DNA from: Streptomyces sp. SID11385
GTDB lineage: Bacteria; Actinomycetota; Actinomycetes; Streptomycetales; Streptomycetaceae
Assembly (NCBI RefSeq): GCF_010548245.1
Contig: NZ_JAAGLR010000182.1
Span: forward strand, 33,881 to 97,880
DNA length: 64,000 nt
Direction: 5' to 3'
The notes beneath the pieces were generated by a model, which was not told the DNA's origin, made no database searches, and saw nothing but the letters and a program-made list of their open reading frames with translations. The translations under genes were made by a program, and so were the position numbers. Below, piece after piece: positions 46,330-56,392 of this stretch; the stretch's first letter is position 1; every line of letters starts with the position of its first letter.

Positions 46330-47337
46330 TCACCGGCTGAGCCACCACACGAGCGCCCCGCCCAGGACCAGCAGCAGACACAGGGCGATGTTGGTGCGCC
46401 GGTAGTCGACGAGGAGCGCGACGAACTCGCGGATCATGGCGCTGGGCCAGAAGTACGAGGCCGTGGGCGCCCCCACGACGTGGCCGCGCACGCCGACGCG
46501 GCGCGCGGTGACGGCCGTGCGGAAGACGTGGTAGTTGCTCGTCACGACGACGCAGCGGTAGCGGGGGTTCGCGCCCGCCATGAGGGCGTGGCTGTTGCGC
46601 AGGTTCTCCTCGGTCGTCGCGGACCGGTCCTCGCACACCACCAGCCGCTCGGGAAAGCCCTTCGCCCGGACGTACCGTGCCATCGCCTCCGCCTCGGACA
46701 GCGCCTCGTCGCCGCCCTTCCCGCCGGAGACGAGCAGGAACGGTTCCCGCTTGCGCTTCGAGAGCACGCGCTGTGCGGTGAGCCCCCGGTCGAGCCTGGC
46801 GGCCAGCAGGGGGGAGACGCGTTCACCACCGAGCAGTCCCGCGCCGAGCACCACGACGTAGTCGGTCCTGCGCCGTACGCGCAGATGCCCGTAGAGCATG
46901 CCGTAGGCGAGTACGCACGCGAAGAGGAAGCCGACGTACCCGGCGATCGCGGCGGTGGTGACGGCGATCGCGAGGAGCGTGTGGGCGTGCAGGACGAAGG
47001 CGGCGACGAGCAGTGCGGCGAGCGCGAACAGCCCGAGACCGGCGAGGAGGGAGAGGAGGTTGGCCGGGCCGCGGCCCTCCTTGCGCACCATCGTGACGCC
47101 GTTGGCGAGGAGGAGGGGCGCGGGGACGAGGACGCACAGCGCGCCGACGACGACGGCCGCCACCGCCACGTCCCGCCCGGCGAGGGTGCCGCCGTGCACG
47201 AGGGTGAAGCACCAGGCCGCGAGGGCGAAGACGAGGGAGAGGCCGAGGAGGACCGCGTTGCTGAAGCGGCGGCGGTCCCGGAGTACCCCCACGCAGAAGA
47301 CGAGGAATGTCACGGCCGCGGGGGCGTAGGCCAACAT
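46330..47337 (-). CDS. YdcF-family (DUF218) membrane protein
   Basis: A 335-residue protein: four to five N-terminal membrane spans (residues 5-155), a DUF218/YdcF domain (YVVVLGAGLLGGERVSPLLA, LLVSGGKGGDEALSEAEAM, RSATTEENLRNSHAL, VVTSNYHVFRTAVTARRVG), and one C-terminal span. The domain order matches the SanA/YdcF-type proteins linked to envelope biogenesis; biochemical activity is not firmly known. The ATG at 47337 starts the first membrane span; the longer upstream frame has no hydrophobic or domain content. Confidence 0.86.
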   Translation of the reverse strand: MLAYAPAAVTFLVFCVGVLRDRRRFSNAVLLGLSLVFALAAWCFTLVHGGTLAGRDVAVAAVVVGALCVLVPAPLLLANGVTMVRKEGRGPANLLSLLAGLGLFALAALLVAAFVLHAHTLLAIAVTTAAIAGYVGFLFACVLAYGMLYGHLRVRRRTDYVVVLGAGLLGGERVSPLLAARLDRGLTAQRVLSKRKREPFLLVSGGKGGDEALSEAEAMARYVRAKGFPERLVVCEDRSATTEENLRNSHALMAGANPRYRCVVVTSNYHVFRTAVTARRVGVRGHVVGAPTASYFWPSAMIREFVALLVDYRRTNIALCLLLVLGGALVWWLSR

Positions 47338-47407
47338 GCGGAAAGTGTAAGCGCCTTGGGGGAGTGGCCGGGCCCCTCGCCCTTCCCCGGGGGCTCGGTC
47401 GCCCGGC

Positions 47408-48199
47408 TCAGGAGGTGACGGGACGGCTCTCGTCCGGGTCGGGCTCGGGGTGCGGTCCGGTGAGTTCGGGTTCGAGGCCGTCCGTGAGCGCTTCGCCCGC
47501 GTGCCCGGTGTCCGTGCGCCAGCCGCGGAAGGCCCACGCGGTCGCCGCGACGACGGCGAGGCCGAGGAGCCAGCCGCCGACGACGTCGCTGAACCAGTGC
47601 ACGCCGAGCGCGACCCGGGTGAAACCGACGCCGAGGACGGAGACGATGCCGAGGGCCCAGCACACCGGGCGCCAGGCACGCGGCACGAAGGGCAGCAGGG
47701 CCAGCAGGAGCACGGCGACGGACGTCATGGCCGTCATCGCGTGCCCCGAAGGGAACGAGTAGCCCGGCGCGTGCGCCACCGGGTCCTCGAACGCGGGACG
47801 GGCCCGTTCCACCACGAGCTTCACGAGCAGCCCCACGACGCCGCCGGCCACCGCCGTCACCCCCGACCAGAGGGCGAGCCGCCAGGCCCGCCGGTAGAGC
47901 AGCCAGCAGGTGAGCACGGCGACCGCGATCCGCAGCGTCACCGGGTCCCACACGTGATCGGACAGGACCCGCAGCGCCCGGGTCCAGGCCGGGTGGTCGA
48001 GCGCGATCCGGTTCAGCCGCCCGGCCGCGCCCGCGTCGACCCGGTGCAGCGGCCGCCACTTGGTCTCCACGAGGACCACGAGCAGGCCGAAGGGGACGGC
48101 GGCGAGCGCGGTGACGGCGGCGGCGCCGAGCAGCCGGACACCGAACCTGCGGTCGGCGGGCCGCCGGTAGCGGTCGGCGAGGCGGCGCAGCAAAAGCAC
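47408..48199 (-). CDS. PAP2-family membrane phosphatase
   Basis: A 263-residue integral membrane enzyme. All three PAP2 motifs are present: KLVVERARP, SFPSGHAM and TRVALGVHWFSDVVGG. It probably dephosphorylates a lipid phosphate such as phosphatidate or undecaprenyl diphosphate at the outer face of the membrane. The start is GTG 48199, three bases after the YihY stop, so it is translated from the same transcript as YihY and the lipid kinase fusion. The C-terminal 35 residues are acidic and soluble. Confidence 0.9.
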   Translation of the reverse strand: MLLLRRLADRYRRPADRRFGVRLLGAAAVTALAAVPFGLLVVLVETKWRPLHRVDAGAAGRLNRIALDHPAWTRALRVLSDHVWDPVTLRIAVAVLTCWLLYRRAWRLALWSGVTAVAGGVVGLLVKLVVERARPAFEDPVAHAPGYSFPSGHAMTAMTSVAVLLLALLPFVPRAWRPVCWALGIVSVLGVGFTRVALGVHWFSDVVGGWLLGLAVVAATAWAFRGWRTDTGHAGEALTDGLEPELTGPHPEPDPDESRPVTS

Positions 48200-48202
48200 G
48201 GG

Positions 48203-49156
48203 TCACACTCCTGGATCGGGTTGTTCGGGCCCGGGCACGTGGGCGCGCGAGGCTTCGAGCTGCGCGGCGAAGGAGAGCCCGAGGAAGAGGGCGACCGAGG
48301 TGAGGTACGCCCACAGCAGCAGCGACATGAAGGCGCTGAGCGGCCCGTAGACGGTGTCGAAGGAACCGCTCAGCCGCAGGTACAGGCTCAGCAGCCAGGT
48401 CAGCAGCGTCCACAGGCTCAGGTAGACACCGGCCCCGAACGCGAGCCACGTGTAGCCGGGTTGCTTGCGGCGCGGGGCGCTGCGGAAGACGACGCTCGCG
48501 GCGATGAGCGCGAGCAGGAGGCCGACGGGCCAGCGCCCGTACTCCCAGACCGTGCGGGCGCGCGCGCCGAGCCCGTAGACGGTGGTCGCCGCGGCGGCCA
48601 GGTCGCCGCCCGCGATCATGACGACGAAGCCGAGGCCGAGGGGGAGCCCCGCGGTGACCGCCATGACGAGACCGCGCCCGTACTTGAGGTGGAAGGGACG
48701 GTCGCGCTCGTTGCCGTAGATGCGGTTCGCGCCGCGCTCGATCTGGCACATCGCGGTCGTGACGTTGACGAGCGAGAAGATCGCGCCGAACCACAGCGCG
48801 ATCTCGTCGCCGTCGCCCGCCGCGCTCTCGCCGCGCTCCAGCGCCTCGTCGACGACCTCGGAGCTGGGCCCGGCGGTGATCCGGTGGAGGGTCAGCTGCG
48901 CGAGCCGCCCCAGGTCCTCGGTGTGGAGCGAGGTGGACAGACCGACGAACGCGATCACGAGCGGGATGACGGCGAGCACGGTCTGGAGGGCGAGGGCGCG
49001 CGCGTTGGTGAAGCCGTCCGCGTACCGGAAGCGGACGAAGGAGTCCCGTACCAGCTGCCAGCGGCCGTAGCGGCGCAGCGCCGCGAGCGCTTCGTCGGCG
49101 GAGAGTTCCTCACCGGTCATGTCCCGCGTCACCGGGACCTTCGAGACGCTGCCCAT
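48203..49156 (-). CDS. YihY/BrkB-family membrane protein
   Basis: A 317-residue protein with about six membrane spans. FTNARALALQTVLAVIPLVI near residue 50 and SLYLRLSGSFDTVYGPLSAF followed by LLLWAYLTSVALFLG near 270 are characteristic of the YihY (BrkB, once called RNase BN) family, whose function is unresolved. It lies between two PAP2 proteins with no intergenic space on one side and 3 bases on the other, which suggests a shared envelope-lipid job. The ATG at 49156 directly abuts the upstream stop; ATG 49120 is an alternative start. Confidence 0.88.
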   Translation of the reverse strand: MGSVSKVPVTRDMTGEELSADEALAALRRYGRWQLVRDSFVRFRYADGFTNARALALQTVLAVIPLVIAFVGLSTSLHTEDLGRLAQLTLHRITAGPSSEVVDEALERGESAAGDGDEIALWFGAIFSLVNVTTAMCQIERGANRIYGNERDRPFHLKYGRGLVMAVTAGLPLGLGFVVMIAGGDLAAAATTVYGLGARARTVWEYGRWPVGLLLALIAASVVFRSAPRRKQPGYTWLAFGAGVYLSLWTLLTWLLSLYLRLSGSFDTVYGPLSAFMSLLLWAYLTSVALFLGLSFAAQLEASRAHVPGPEQPDPGV

Positions 49157-50890
49157 CTACGCGGTCACCACCGGCGCCGTCGTCCGCGCGTCCCGCGGGG
49201 CGGCCTTCTCGCGCGGTACGAGAACGGTCAGCGCGCCGGGGAGCACGGAGACCGTCAGCCGGGTGCCGTGCGCGGCGGTCTCGCCGTCGTACTCGCGCGG
49301 CTGCGGGGCGGAGAAGGTGAGTTCGGCGTGCCGGAACCGGAAGTACTCGACGGGCGGCAGCCCGGTGCCGGGCGCCGGGTCGGTGCTCTCCTCGCGGCGC
49401 AGCAGGGTGCGCAGGGAGCGCAGCCAGCCGCCGGCACCGCGCGGGTCCAGGATCAGCAGGTCGAGGTGGCCGTCGTCGGGGCGGGCCCCGGGAACGAGCC
49501 GGATTCCGCCCTGGAGGGCGCCGACGTTGGCGACGAGGGCCATGCGCGCCGCGCGGCGCAGTTCCGGGCCGCCGTCGAGCCGCAGGACGACCTCGGCGCG
49601 GCCGTGGCCGATCTCCTCCATACCGGCGAGGACGTAGGCGGGCCAGCCGAGCGCCGACTTGGCGCGGTCCCCGGTGCGCTCCATGACGGCGGCGTCGAGC
49701 CCCGCCCCGGCCATGACGGCGAAGACGGTGGCGGGGAGTCCGTCGCCCTCGACGCGGCCCAGGTCGATGCGCCGGGTCCGCCCGGCGAGCGCGGCCTCCA
49801 GCGCGGTGGCGGGGTCGAGGGGCAGGCCGAGGTTGCGGGCGAGGAGGTTGCCCGTGCCGCTGGGCACGATGGCGAGCGGGACGCCGCTGTCGACGAGTTC
49901 CTCGGCCGCCGCCCGTACCGTTCCGTCGCCACCGCACACGACGACGAGCGCCGCTCCCCTGCGCACCGCCTCGCGGGTCTGCCCCGGGCCCGGGTCCTCG
50001 GGCGTCGTCCCCAGGAACTCGACATCCTGCCTGCCGTACCGCCCGAGCAGCGCGCGCAGTTCCTCGCGGGCGCCCGCGCCGGTGACGGAGGGGTTGTGGA
50101 CGACGAAGACCGTGCCCTCGGCGAGGTCGGGCGCGTCGGCGGGCGCGTCGGTCGCGGGGTGCGGCTCGGCGGTCACCGAGGCGTCGATCAGCAGGAGCCG
50201 GGCGGCGACGGCGACCGAGAGCAGGCCGTTGACGAGTCCGCCGACGACGTCCGTCGGGTGGTGCATCCCGCGGTAGAGGCGGGCGAGGCCGACGAGGAGC
50301 GGCAGGAGCAGGAGGAGCCCGGCGAGCGCCTTGCGCCAGGGGCGGCGCACGCGGGTCAGGACGAGGACCGCGAGCCCGGTGTAGAGGGCGGTGGCCGCTC
50401 CGGTGTGCCCGGAGGTGTAGGAGGAGGTGGGGGGTGAGGCGTCGAGGCGGTGCACGTCCGGCCGGTCGCGGTCCACGGAGAGCGTGATGAGCAGGAAGAC
50501 GAGCGCCTGCGTGGAGACGGCGACGGCGAGGAAGACGGCCTGGCGCCACATGGGCAGCCGCGGGATCAGCAGCAGGCCGAGGCAGACGAGCAGCGTGCCG
50601 ATCACGACGGTGAGGGTGTTTCCTCCCTCGGAGCCGACCGAGGAGAGCGTGGTCAGCGTGCCGGTGCGTATCCCCTCCAGCCCCTCGTCGACGCGGTCCT
50701 CCACCGTCAGCGGCCATACGTGCTCGGCCGGGCCGGTGATGAGCAGTCCCGCGCCGACGAGCAGCCCCGCCTGGCTGACGGTCAGTACCGCGACGCGGCC
50801 CAGCGCTCCCGCGCTGCCGAGCGGCAAGACGCGTTTCCTGGCATGCGGTCGTGCGTTCGCCGCTGCTGTCGCGGACACGGATACGGACAT
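49157..50890 (-). CDS. Fusion of PAP2 phosphatase and diacylglycerol/sphingosine-kinase-like domain
   Basis: A 577-residue bifunctional protein. The N-terminal half is a membrane PAP2 domain (SVDRDRPDVHRLDASPPTSS, YTSGHTGA, RGMHHPTDVVGG; residues 100-230). The C-terminal half is a lipid kinase domain: FVVHNPSVTGAGAREELRAL at 265, the nucleotide loop VVCGGDGTVRAAAEEL near 325 and PSGTGNLLARNLGL near 350. The two activities are opposite, phosphate removal and transfer, so it may remodel a lipid carrier. First gene of a tight three-gene unit with YihY and PAP2. Confidence 0.9.
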   Translation of the reverse strand: MSVSVSATAAANARPHARKRVLPLGSAGALGRVAVLTVSQAGLLVGAGLLITGPAEHVWPLTVEDRVDEGLEGIRTGTLTTLSSVGSEGGNTLTVVIGTLLVCLGLLLIPRLPMWRQAVFLAVAVSTQALVFLLITLSVDRDRPDVHRLDASPPTSSYTSGHTGAATALYTGLAVLVLTRVRRPWRKALAGLLLLLPLLVGLARLYRGMHHPTDVVGGLVNGLLSVAVAARLLLIDASVTAEPHPATDAPADAPDLAEGTVFVVHNPSVTGAGAREELRALLGRYGRQDVEFLGTTPEDPGPGQTREAVRRGAALVVVCGGDGTVRAAAEELVDSGVPLAIVPSGTGNLLARNLGLPLDPATALEAALAGRTRRIDLGRVEGDGLPATVFAVMAGAGLDAAVMERTGDRAKSALGWPAYVLAGMEEIGHGRAEVVLRLDGGPELRRAARMALVANVGALQGGIRLVPGARPDDGHLDLLILDPRGAGGWLRSLRTLLRREESTDPAPGTGLPPVEYFRFRHAELTFSAPQPREYDGETAAHGTRLTVSVLPGALTVLVPREKAAPRDARTTAPVVTA

Positions 50891-51113
50891 GGGCCCCCAC
50901 CTTCGGCGCCCTGGTGGGCGCGCTCCCGCCGGCTCTCTTCCGCCGGTCCCCAGCCGTTTGCCCCTGCGGGAGGAAAACAGGCCGACCGGTGTGCGGCGGG
51001 GGAGGGGGCGCCGGGGCCGGGACGCGCCGGGGCCTCGAAGAGGACGGTCTGCCGGACCTCACCCGACGGGGCCTCACGACCGGGAGGACCTGGCCCAGGA
51101 CCGGAAAAGGGAC

Positions 51114-51143
51114 GCCCCCGTGCCGGTGCACCGGCACGGGGGC
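51114..51143. terminator. Terminator palindrome after GH92 gene
   Basis: GCCCCCGTGCCGGTG is followed immediately by its exact complement: 15-bp arms, no spacer, 46 bases past the mannosidase stop (leftward). The 220 bases up to 50891 must hold the promoter of the lipid kinase unit. Confidence 0.8.
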
Positions 51144-51188
51144 ATTCGCCGACAGCCGCCGCCCGCCTGGTAGCGGCGGCGGCCGCGA

Positions 51189-54100
51189 TCAGCGCCGCAG
51201 GGTCATGGCGTAGATCGCGAGGTCGCTGTCGCGTTGCCAGTCGAGCCCTCCGGACCCGGGAGCGACCCAGGCCGGCACGGAGGGCCTGGCCAGGGAGAGG
51301 GACCGGACCTGCTTGCCGGCCTTGAGGGGGATGGTCGTCTCGTAGAGCGACGCCTTGGTGTCGGTCTTCCCGCTTCCGGCCTTGAGCTGGTAGGCGGTGG
51401 TCAGGGACACGGCGTTGCCGAAGTCCGGTGTCCTGTTCGCCCAGCCGGTGAGTTCGAGCGGGACCGTCGCGGTGCTGCCGTCCGTGTAGGTCACGACGGC
51501 GGTGGCCGACGCGGCGCCGGTGCTGCCGTTGTCGGACGCGCCCACGAGGTGCAGGCTGCGGTACGTGCCGGTGGGCAGGGCGATCGCCTGTCCGGTGGAC
51601 TTGACGAAGTTCTTGCTGCTGCCGCCGGTCGGGGGCGCCTGGTACGTCACCCCGCCGAGGGTGACCGGCCCCGGCGCGGGCAGTTGGTCGGCGGCCCAGC
51701 TCAGCCCCGTACCGTCGAAGTCGCCCTGACCCGGTGCGTCGAGCGTGGCGACCCCGTCGTTGTTGTAGGCCGCCTTCAGGTCGACCGCGCACGACGTGCT
51801 CGTCCGGATGGCGCAGGTCGCGGCCCGCTGGACCACGACGGTGACGTCCTTCTCGACCGCGGGGGCTCCGGGAAGCTTCGCGGTGACCCGTACCGTGTAG
51901 GTGCCCGCCGCGGTCCCGGCGGGGACGGTGATCCGCAGACGGTCGTTCAGCTGGGTGGGCAGCCCGTCCGACGCGGCCGTCGCCGTCGCGTGGGCCGGCG
52001 CCGCCGTCCATCCCTTCGGAGCCTTCGTGGTCACCGCGACCCGCGAGGTGTGCGGGGACGTGGCCAGCAGCGTCACGTCGATCTGCTGCTGCGACGGGCC
52101 GTCCGCCGGGGGCTCCATGACGACCTGACCGGGGGCGACCGCGGCGCTGAGCCGGTGCTGCGGAGCGGCTGTCGTGTCGATCGACGGCGGGACGTTCTTC
52201 GCGGCCGTCGCCCAGGCGGTGGGCTCGGTGCTCAGATCGAACCGGACGTGTCCGCCGTGGGCGATGTCGGCCTGCTCCACCCATGCCTTGTCCCAGGCCC
52301 GGCCGTTCACCGTCGCGGAGGCGATGTAGCGCTTGGCCATGCTGCTGCCCGGCGCCGAGATCGTCAGGGTCCCGCCCTGCGTCTTGCCGTAATGGCCGAT
52401 CTCGACGCGGGCGTTCGGGAACTGCGGCGTGGTGATGACGTCGAAGTTGCCGCCGGACACCACGGGATAGAGCCCCAGCGACGACATCACGTACCAGGAG
52501 GACATCTCGCCCATGTCGTCGTTGCCGGGGACGCCGCCCGGGCTGTTCGTGAACAGGGTCTCCTGGGCCTTGACCACGGTCGAGGTGCGGCCGGGCTGCC
52601 CCGTCCACGCGTAGAGGTAGGGCGCGATGAGGTTCGGCTCGTTGTTCGGGTTGTACTTCGTGGAGCCGTAGTAGTCGTACGGGTCGCTGACCCAGGCGGT
52701 GCGCGCGGTCCCCGCCGGGTCGGCGAGGAGGTCGTCGTAGGCGAAGAACTGGTTGAGCCGGTCGGTCGTCGCCGCCTTGCCGCCCAGCATGCCGACCAGG
52801 CCCGCCGGGTCCTGGGGCACCAGCCACTGGTACTGGCTCGCGTTCTGCTCGTGGAAGCCGTGGTCGCTCGTGACCGGGTCGTACGGGGTCAGCCAGGTGC
52901 CGTCGTCCGCCGTGCGCGGACGGAACTGACCGGTCTGCCTGTCGTAGATGTTCTTGTACGACTGGCCGCGCTTGGCGAACATCGCGGCGTCCGCCTCGTG
53001 GCCGAGGCCCTTCGCCATCAGCGCCAGCGAGGCGTCGGCAGCCGCGTACTCCAGCGTGGCCGACGCGCCGTAGTAGCAGTCGTTGTCGTTCGACTTGGTC
53101 GGGCAGCAGTTGCCGGCCGTGCTCCCGTCGCACTCGGCGTTCGACCTGACGTTCAGGCCGTAGGGGACGTAACCCCGCTCCGCGTAGTACGCGACGCCGG
53201 CGCGCCCGTTCTGGCGGACGTCGGCGGACGGCACCTCGGTCGCGTTCGCGCGGAGGTACTTGTACGCCTCACGCGCGTCCGCCCCGGTGAGCAGCCCCTT
53301 GGACCAGCCCTCGACCAAGTACGGGGTGACCGGGTCGCCGGTCATGATGTTGCCTTCCTGGTCCTCCAGGTACCAGCGCGGCAGCGCGCCGCCCTCCCGC
53401 GCGACCGCCAGTATCGACATGTCGATGTCGTGCGCGACTTCGGGGACGAGCATTTCGAGGAGCTGGTTCTGCGTCCGGAAGGTGTCCCACAGCGAGAAAT
53501 TGCTGTAGGGGGTGTAGCCGTCGGCGGTGTGGGTCCTCTTGTCGGCCCCGACGTAGCGGCCGTCGACGTCACCGATGAGGTTGGGATCGACCATGGAGTG
53601 GTACAGCGCCGTGTAGTAGGCGACCTGCTGGTCGTGCGAGCCGCCACCGATCGCGGCCTTGTGCAGCATCGTGTTCCACTGACGCTTCAGTGCCTTGTGG
53701 ACGGCGTCGAAGTCGAACCCGAACTTCCCCGTCTCCGCCGAGAGGTTCTTGTGGGCGCCGGCGAGTCCGGTGAAGGAGAGCCCCACCTTCGCGACCACGG
53801 GAGCGTCGTTCTTCGTCGTGTCGAACGTCACCCACGCCCCGTTGGACCCCTTGGCGGCCGACTCGCGGGAACCCGGGGTCCGGTCGGTGCCCTTCCAGGT
53901 GCCGTAGGACGAGAACGGGCGGCTGAGCCGGGCGACGAAGTAGGTCTTCTTGGAATCCTCGACCCACCCCTCGATCGTCCTGTCGCCGACGACGTGGATC
54001 TCCGAACCCGACACCCCCGCACCGGCGTTGAACAGCACGTTCGCCTGACTCGTCCGCGGGAACGTGTACTTCTGCCACCCCGTGCGCGCGGTCGCCGTCA

Positions 54101-54668
54101 ACGCGGCGGTCACGTCGTACTTGTCGAGCTTCGTCTGGTAGTAATCAGGCCCCGTCGTCTCGTTGGCGTGGCTGAAGGGCGACGCGTACTGCGCCGGGTC
54201 GGTCGAACTCACCGCGCCGGTGGTGGGCATCATCGGCAGGTAGTTGAACCGGCACCCGTTGATGGTCGTCTGGCTGAAGCCGGTGACCGTGTCGGCGGAC
54301 TCCCGGTCGCACCCCGTGCCCCCGCCCGACTTCATCAGCGGGCTCTCCTGCACCAGGCCGAACGGCGCGCCCGCGGCGGGGAAGTCGAGCCCTTCGTTCT
54401 CCGTCCCGATGAACGGGTTGACCAGCTTCGTCAGATCGGCGCCCGCTCCCGGTGCCGCCTCGGACACCGACGCCGAGGGCGTGGCGGCGCTCGCGACCGT
54501 CCCGGTCCCGGCGACGGTTCCGGTGGCCGCGAGCGCTATGCAGAGAGTGGCCGCCGCCCACCGGTCCTTCATGCGCCGTGTCATCGCTCTGAGGCGGGAG
54601 GCGTGGGGTGCGGGGACCGCGCGGGGCGCATGGGCCGCACGGGTTGCTGGGGAATGCTCTACAGGCAT
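51189..54668 (-). CDS. Secreted GH92 alpha-mannosidase
   Basis: An 1159-residue glycoside hydrolase family 92 enzyme. A signal peptide begins near residue 29 (WAAATLCIALAATGTVAGTG). The catalytic region starts LTKLVNPFIGTENEG and carries FSLWDTFRTQNQLLEMLVPE, ALPRWYLEDQEGN and PGGVPGNDDMGEMSSWYVMS, where the general base is expected. After about residue 790 follow a NEW3-like beta domain (TAKLPGAPAVEKDVTVVVQR) and a C-terminal domain (NNDGVATLDAPGQGDFDGTG) found in secreted glycosidases. It trims alpha-mannosides outside the cell. The ATG at 54668 has GGGAG 5 bases upstream; ATG 54584 gives a tidier signal peptide but has no visible ribosome site. Confidence 0.9.
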   Translation of the reverse strand: MPVEHSPATRAAHAPRAVPAPHASRLRAMTRRMKDRWAAATLCIALAATGTVAGTGTVASAATPSASVSEAAPGAGADLTKLVNPFIGTENEGLDFPAAGAPFGLVQESPLMKSGGGTGCDRESADTVTGFSQTTINGCRFNYLPMMPTTGAVSSTDPAQYASPFSHANETTGPDYYQTKLDKYDVTAALTATARTGWQKYTFPRTSQANVLFNAGAGVSGSEIHVVGDRTIEGWVEDSKKTYFVARLSRPFSSYGTWKGTDRTPGSRESAAKGSNGAWVTFDTTKNDAPVVAKVGLSFTGLAGAHKNLSAETGKFGFDFDAVHKALKRQWNTMLHKAAIGGGSHDQQVAYYTALYHSMVDPNLIGDVDGRYVGADKRTHTADGYTPYSNFSLWDTFRTQNQLLEMLVPEVAHDIDMSILAVAREGGALPRWYLEDQEGNIMTGDPVTPYLVEGWSKGLLTGADAREAYKYLRANATEVPSADVRQNGRAGVAYYAERGYVPYGLNVRSNAECDGSTAGNCCPTKSNDNDCYYGASATLEYAAADASLALMAKGLGHEADAAMFAKRGQSYKNIYDRQTGQFRPRTADDGTWLTPYDPVTSDHGFHEQNASQYQWLVPQDPAGLVGMLGGKAATTDRLNQFFAYDDLLADPAGTARTAWVSDPYDYYGSTKYNPNNEPNLIAPYLYAWTGQPGRTSTVVKAQETLFTNSPGGVPGNDDMGEMSSWYVMSSLGLYPVVSGGNFDVITTPQFPNARVEIGHYGKTQGGTLTISAPGSSMAKRYIASATVNGRAWDKAWVEQADIAHGGHVRFDLSTEPTAWATAAKNVPPSIDTTAAPQHRLSAAVAPGQVVMEPPADGPSQQQIDVTLLATSPHTSRVAVTTKAPKGWTAAPAHATATAASDGLPTQLNDRLRITVPAGTAAGTYTVRVTAKLPGAPAVEKDVTVVVQRAATCAIRTSTSCAVDLKAAYNNDGVATLDAPGQGDFDGTGLSWAADQLPAPGPVTLGGVTYQAPPTGGSSKNFVKSTGQAIALPTGTYRSLHLVGASDNGSTGAASATAVVTYTDGSTATVPLELTGWANRTPDFGNAVSLTTAYQLKAGSGKTDTKASLYETTIPLKAGKQVRSLSLARPSVPAWVAPGSGGLDWQRDSDLAIYAMTLRR

Positions 54669-54912
54669 ATCGCTCCCACAAACGTCCGGAGACATCGTTG
54701 TCATGGGCTGACGCACGACGCTAAAACGCTTTCTTCCGCTCCCGCAAGGGGTCGGCACCCGCCGCTCGCGAGGACCCGCCGGTCGGGCGGCGCGCTCCGG
54801 CGCCTTGCTCGCCCGACCGGACGAACACCCCCGAGTTCCCCGCTCGCAGTGCTCAACGCACCTGCTTTCCTCGGGACTTCTTGTCCTGTCGCGCTCCCAC
54901 CGCCGGCACAAG

Positions 54913-55990
54913 GCGAAGAAGACCGCGCACAAGGTCGCACACACCGTCAAGAAGGCGGCACACGCTGTCTCGCACGCGGCCCGCACTGCCTACCACGCGA
55001 CCGTCAAGGCCGCGAAGAGCACGGCAACCTTCGTCAAGCACCACGCCGCCGCCATCACCTCGTTCGTCGTCTCGACGGCGGTCTTCGCGGGGTGCGAGGC
55101 GGTGACCGGCGGGGTCGGTTCGATCGGCTGCGCCGCCGTCGCGGGGGCCGCGGGCTCCCTCGTGACCCAGGGCTTCGCCTGTGCCCAGTCGGGTGGGGAC
55201 GAGTGCTCGGTCGGCGCCTTCGCGGGCTCGGCGGCGGAAGGCGCGCTCGCCGGCGCGGCAGGGGGCCTGCTCGGCAAGGCGGGCGGCGCGCTGCTCGCCA
55301 AGGCGGCCCCAAAGGCGAAGAAGGTCGTCGGCGGCCTCTTCGGCCGGGGCGCCACGGACGCGGGCGAATCCGCGGCGGCGGACGCGACGGACCAGGCGGC
55401 GCTGGCGCAGGAGACGCGTGGTGCGGTGTCGGAGTCGGGTTCCCGTCCGGGGTGTACGGACCCGCACCGGGTACTCCCGGCGGACGGCACGACCAAGCCG
55501 ATCGATCAGGTCAAGGTCGGCGACACCATCGCCAACGCGGTACCGGGCCTGACGGCCATGGAGGCGCACGAGGTCACGGCGGTCATCGTGACCCAGCCGC
55601 GCACGTCCCTGTCGGAGAAGGCACGGGCGAAGGCCCGCAGGGCGGCGGTGGCGCTGACGGCGCTGGGCGCTCTGGCGGGAGCGGCGGGCCCGGCGGCGGC
55701 CTCCGGACCGGCTTCCGCTTCGGCGCCGGTTTCGGTCCCGGCTCCCACTTATGCTCCGGCCGCGCTGCACACCACCTTTCACCACCCCTCCCTTCTACGA
55801 CGTCACCCGCTCCGCCTTCGTCGAGGCGAAGGACCTCCACAAGGGCGACCTCCTCCAAACCCCCACGGGCACGGCGGAGATCACGGGACTCCGCCTTTAC
55901 CACGCGCACAGCACGACCTACGACCTGACGGTCGGGGAACTGCACACGTACTACGTCGTGGCTGGGACTACCCCGGTCCTCGTTCACAAT
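54913..55990 (+). repeat. Duplicated RHS tail segment, degraded copy
   Basis: Matches 41307-42455 of the RHS gene. It lacks about 18 bases at the SFTGAT region of Hint and about 50 bases after VIVT, and has a 4-base TCCC insertion near 55790 that shifts the frame before PFYDVT. Confidence 0.9.
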
Positions 55991-56392
55991 TGCGGGGGCG
56001 CCCGGTTCGAAGTGGATTCCAGCGGGGTTGCGAGTGACCTAGAAAACCCGGTCACGGCGACAGTTCCGTACAATCGGGCTACGCACTACGGTGGCTCTCA
56101 GACAAATGGCCCTGGCGGCCGGGCGGCGCGAACAGCGGGTGAGGGCCAGCCATGCCCGGAGTGCGGCGCTACGGTGACAGCAGGAACCGCTCATGCCCCC
56201 GTTCCCGAGCATGACCCACCGCTTGTTCTCTACTACTATCGCGGCGGCGGGTCGGCAATGACTAACGCAGAGCGAAGAGCCTACGCAAGGAATGACGGCA
56301 TCAATGAGGCCGCATGTCAGGTCTGCCAGCGATCGCAGGGGGCCGAGATGGCGAAGGTCTCCAAGGCGATAAAAAGGAATCTGGAACTATGA
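54913..56392 (+). pseudogene. Orphan RHS C-terminal module with HNH-like nuclease tip
   Basis: A displaced RHS tail without shell or signal peptide. Frame 1 (open from 54805) encodes the Lys/His/Ala linker, hydrophobic stretch and a shortened Hint; after the 4-base insertion, the second frame (open from 55751 to the stop at 56392) finishes Hint with VPVLVHN changed to TPVLVHN and continues into a different tip. That tip has CPECG, EHDPPLVLYYYRGG and CQVCQRSQGAEM, a zinc-knuckle HNH/ENDO-VII-like arrangement, so a DNase is likely. It has no own start site. The stop overlaps the SUFU gene by ATGA, as in a functional toxin-immunity pair. It may serve as a recombination donor for the intact RHS gene. 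Confidence 0.82.

Noticed and set aside
54805..54912. Start of the orphan RHS module as a true N-terminus
   Set aside because: Homology to the RHS linker begins only at 54913; the upstream part has no ribosome site, signal peptide or similarity.
51234..55928. 1564-codon rightward frame opposite the GH92 gene
   Set aside because: Shadow frame without domains; GH92 motifs are clear on the other strand.
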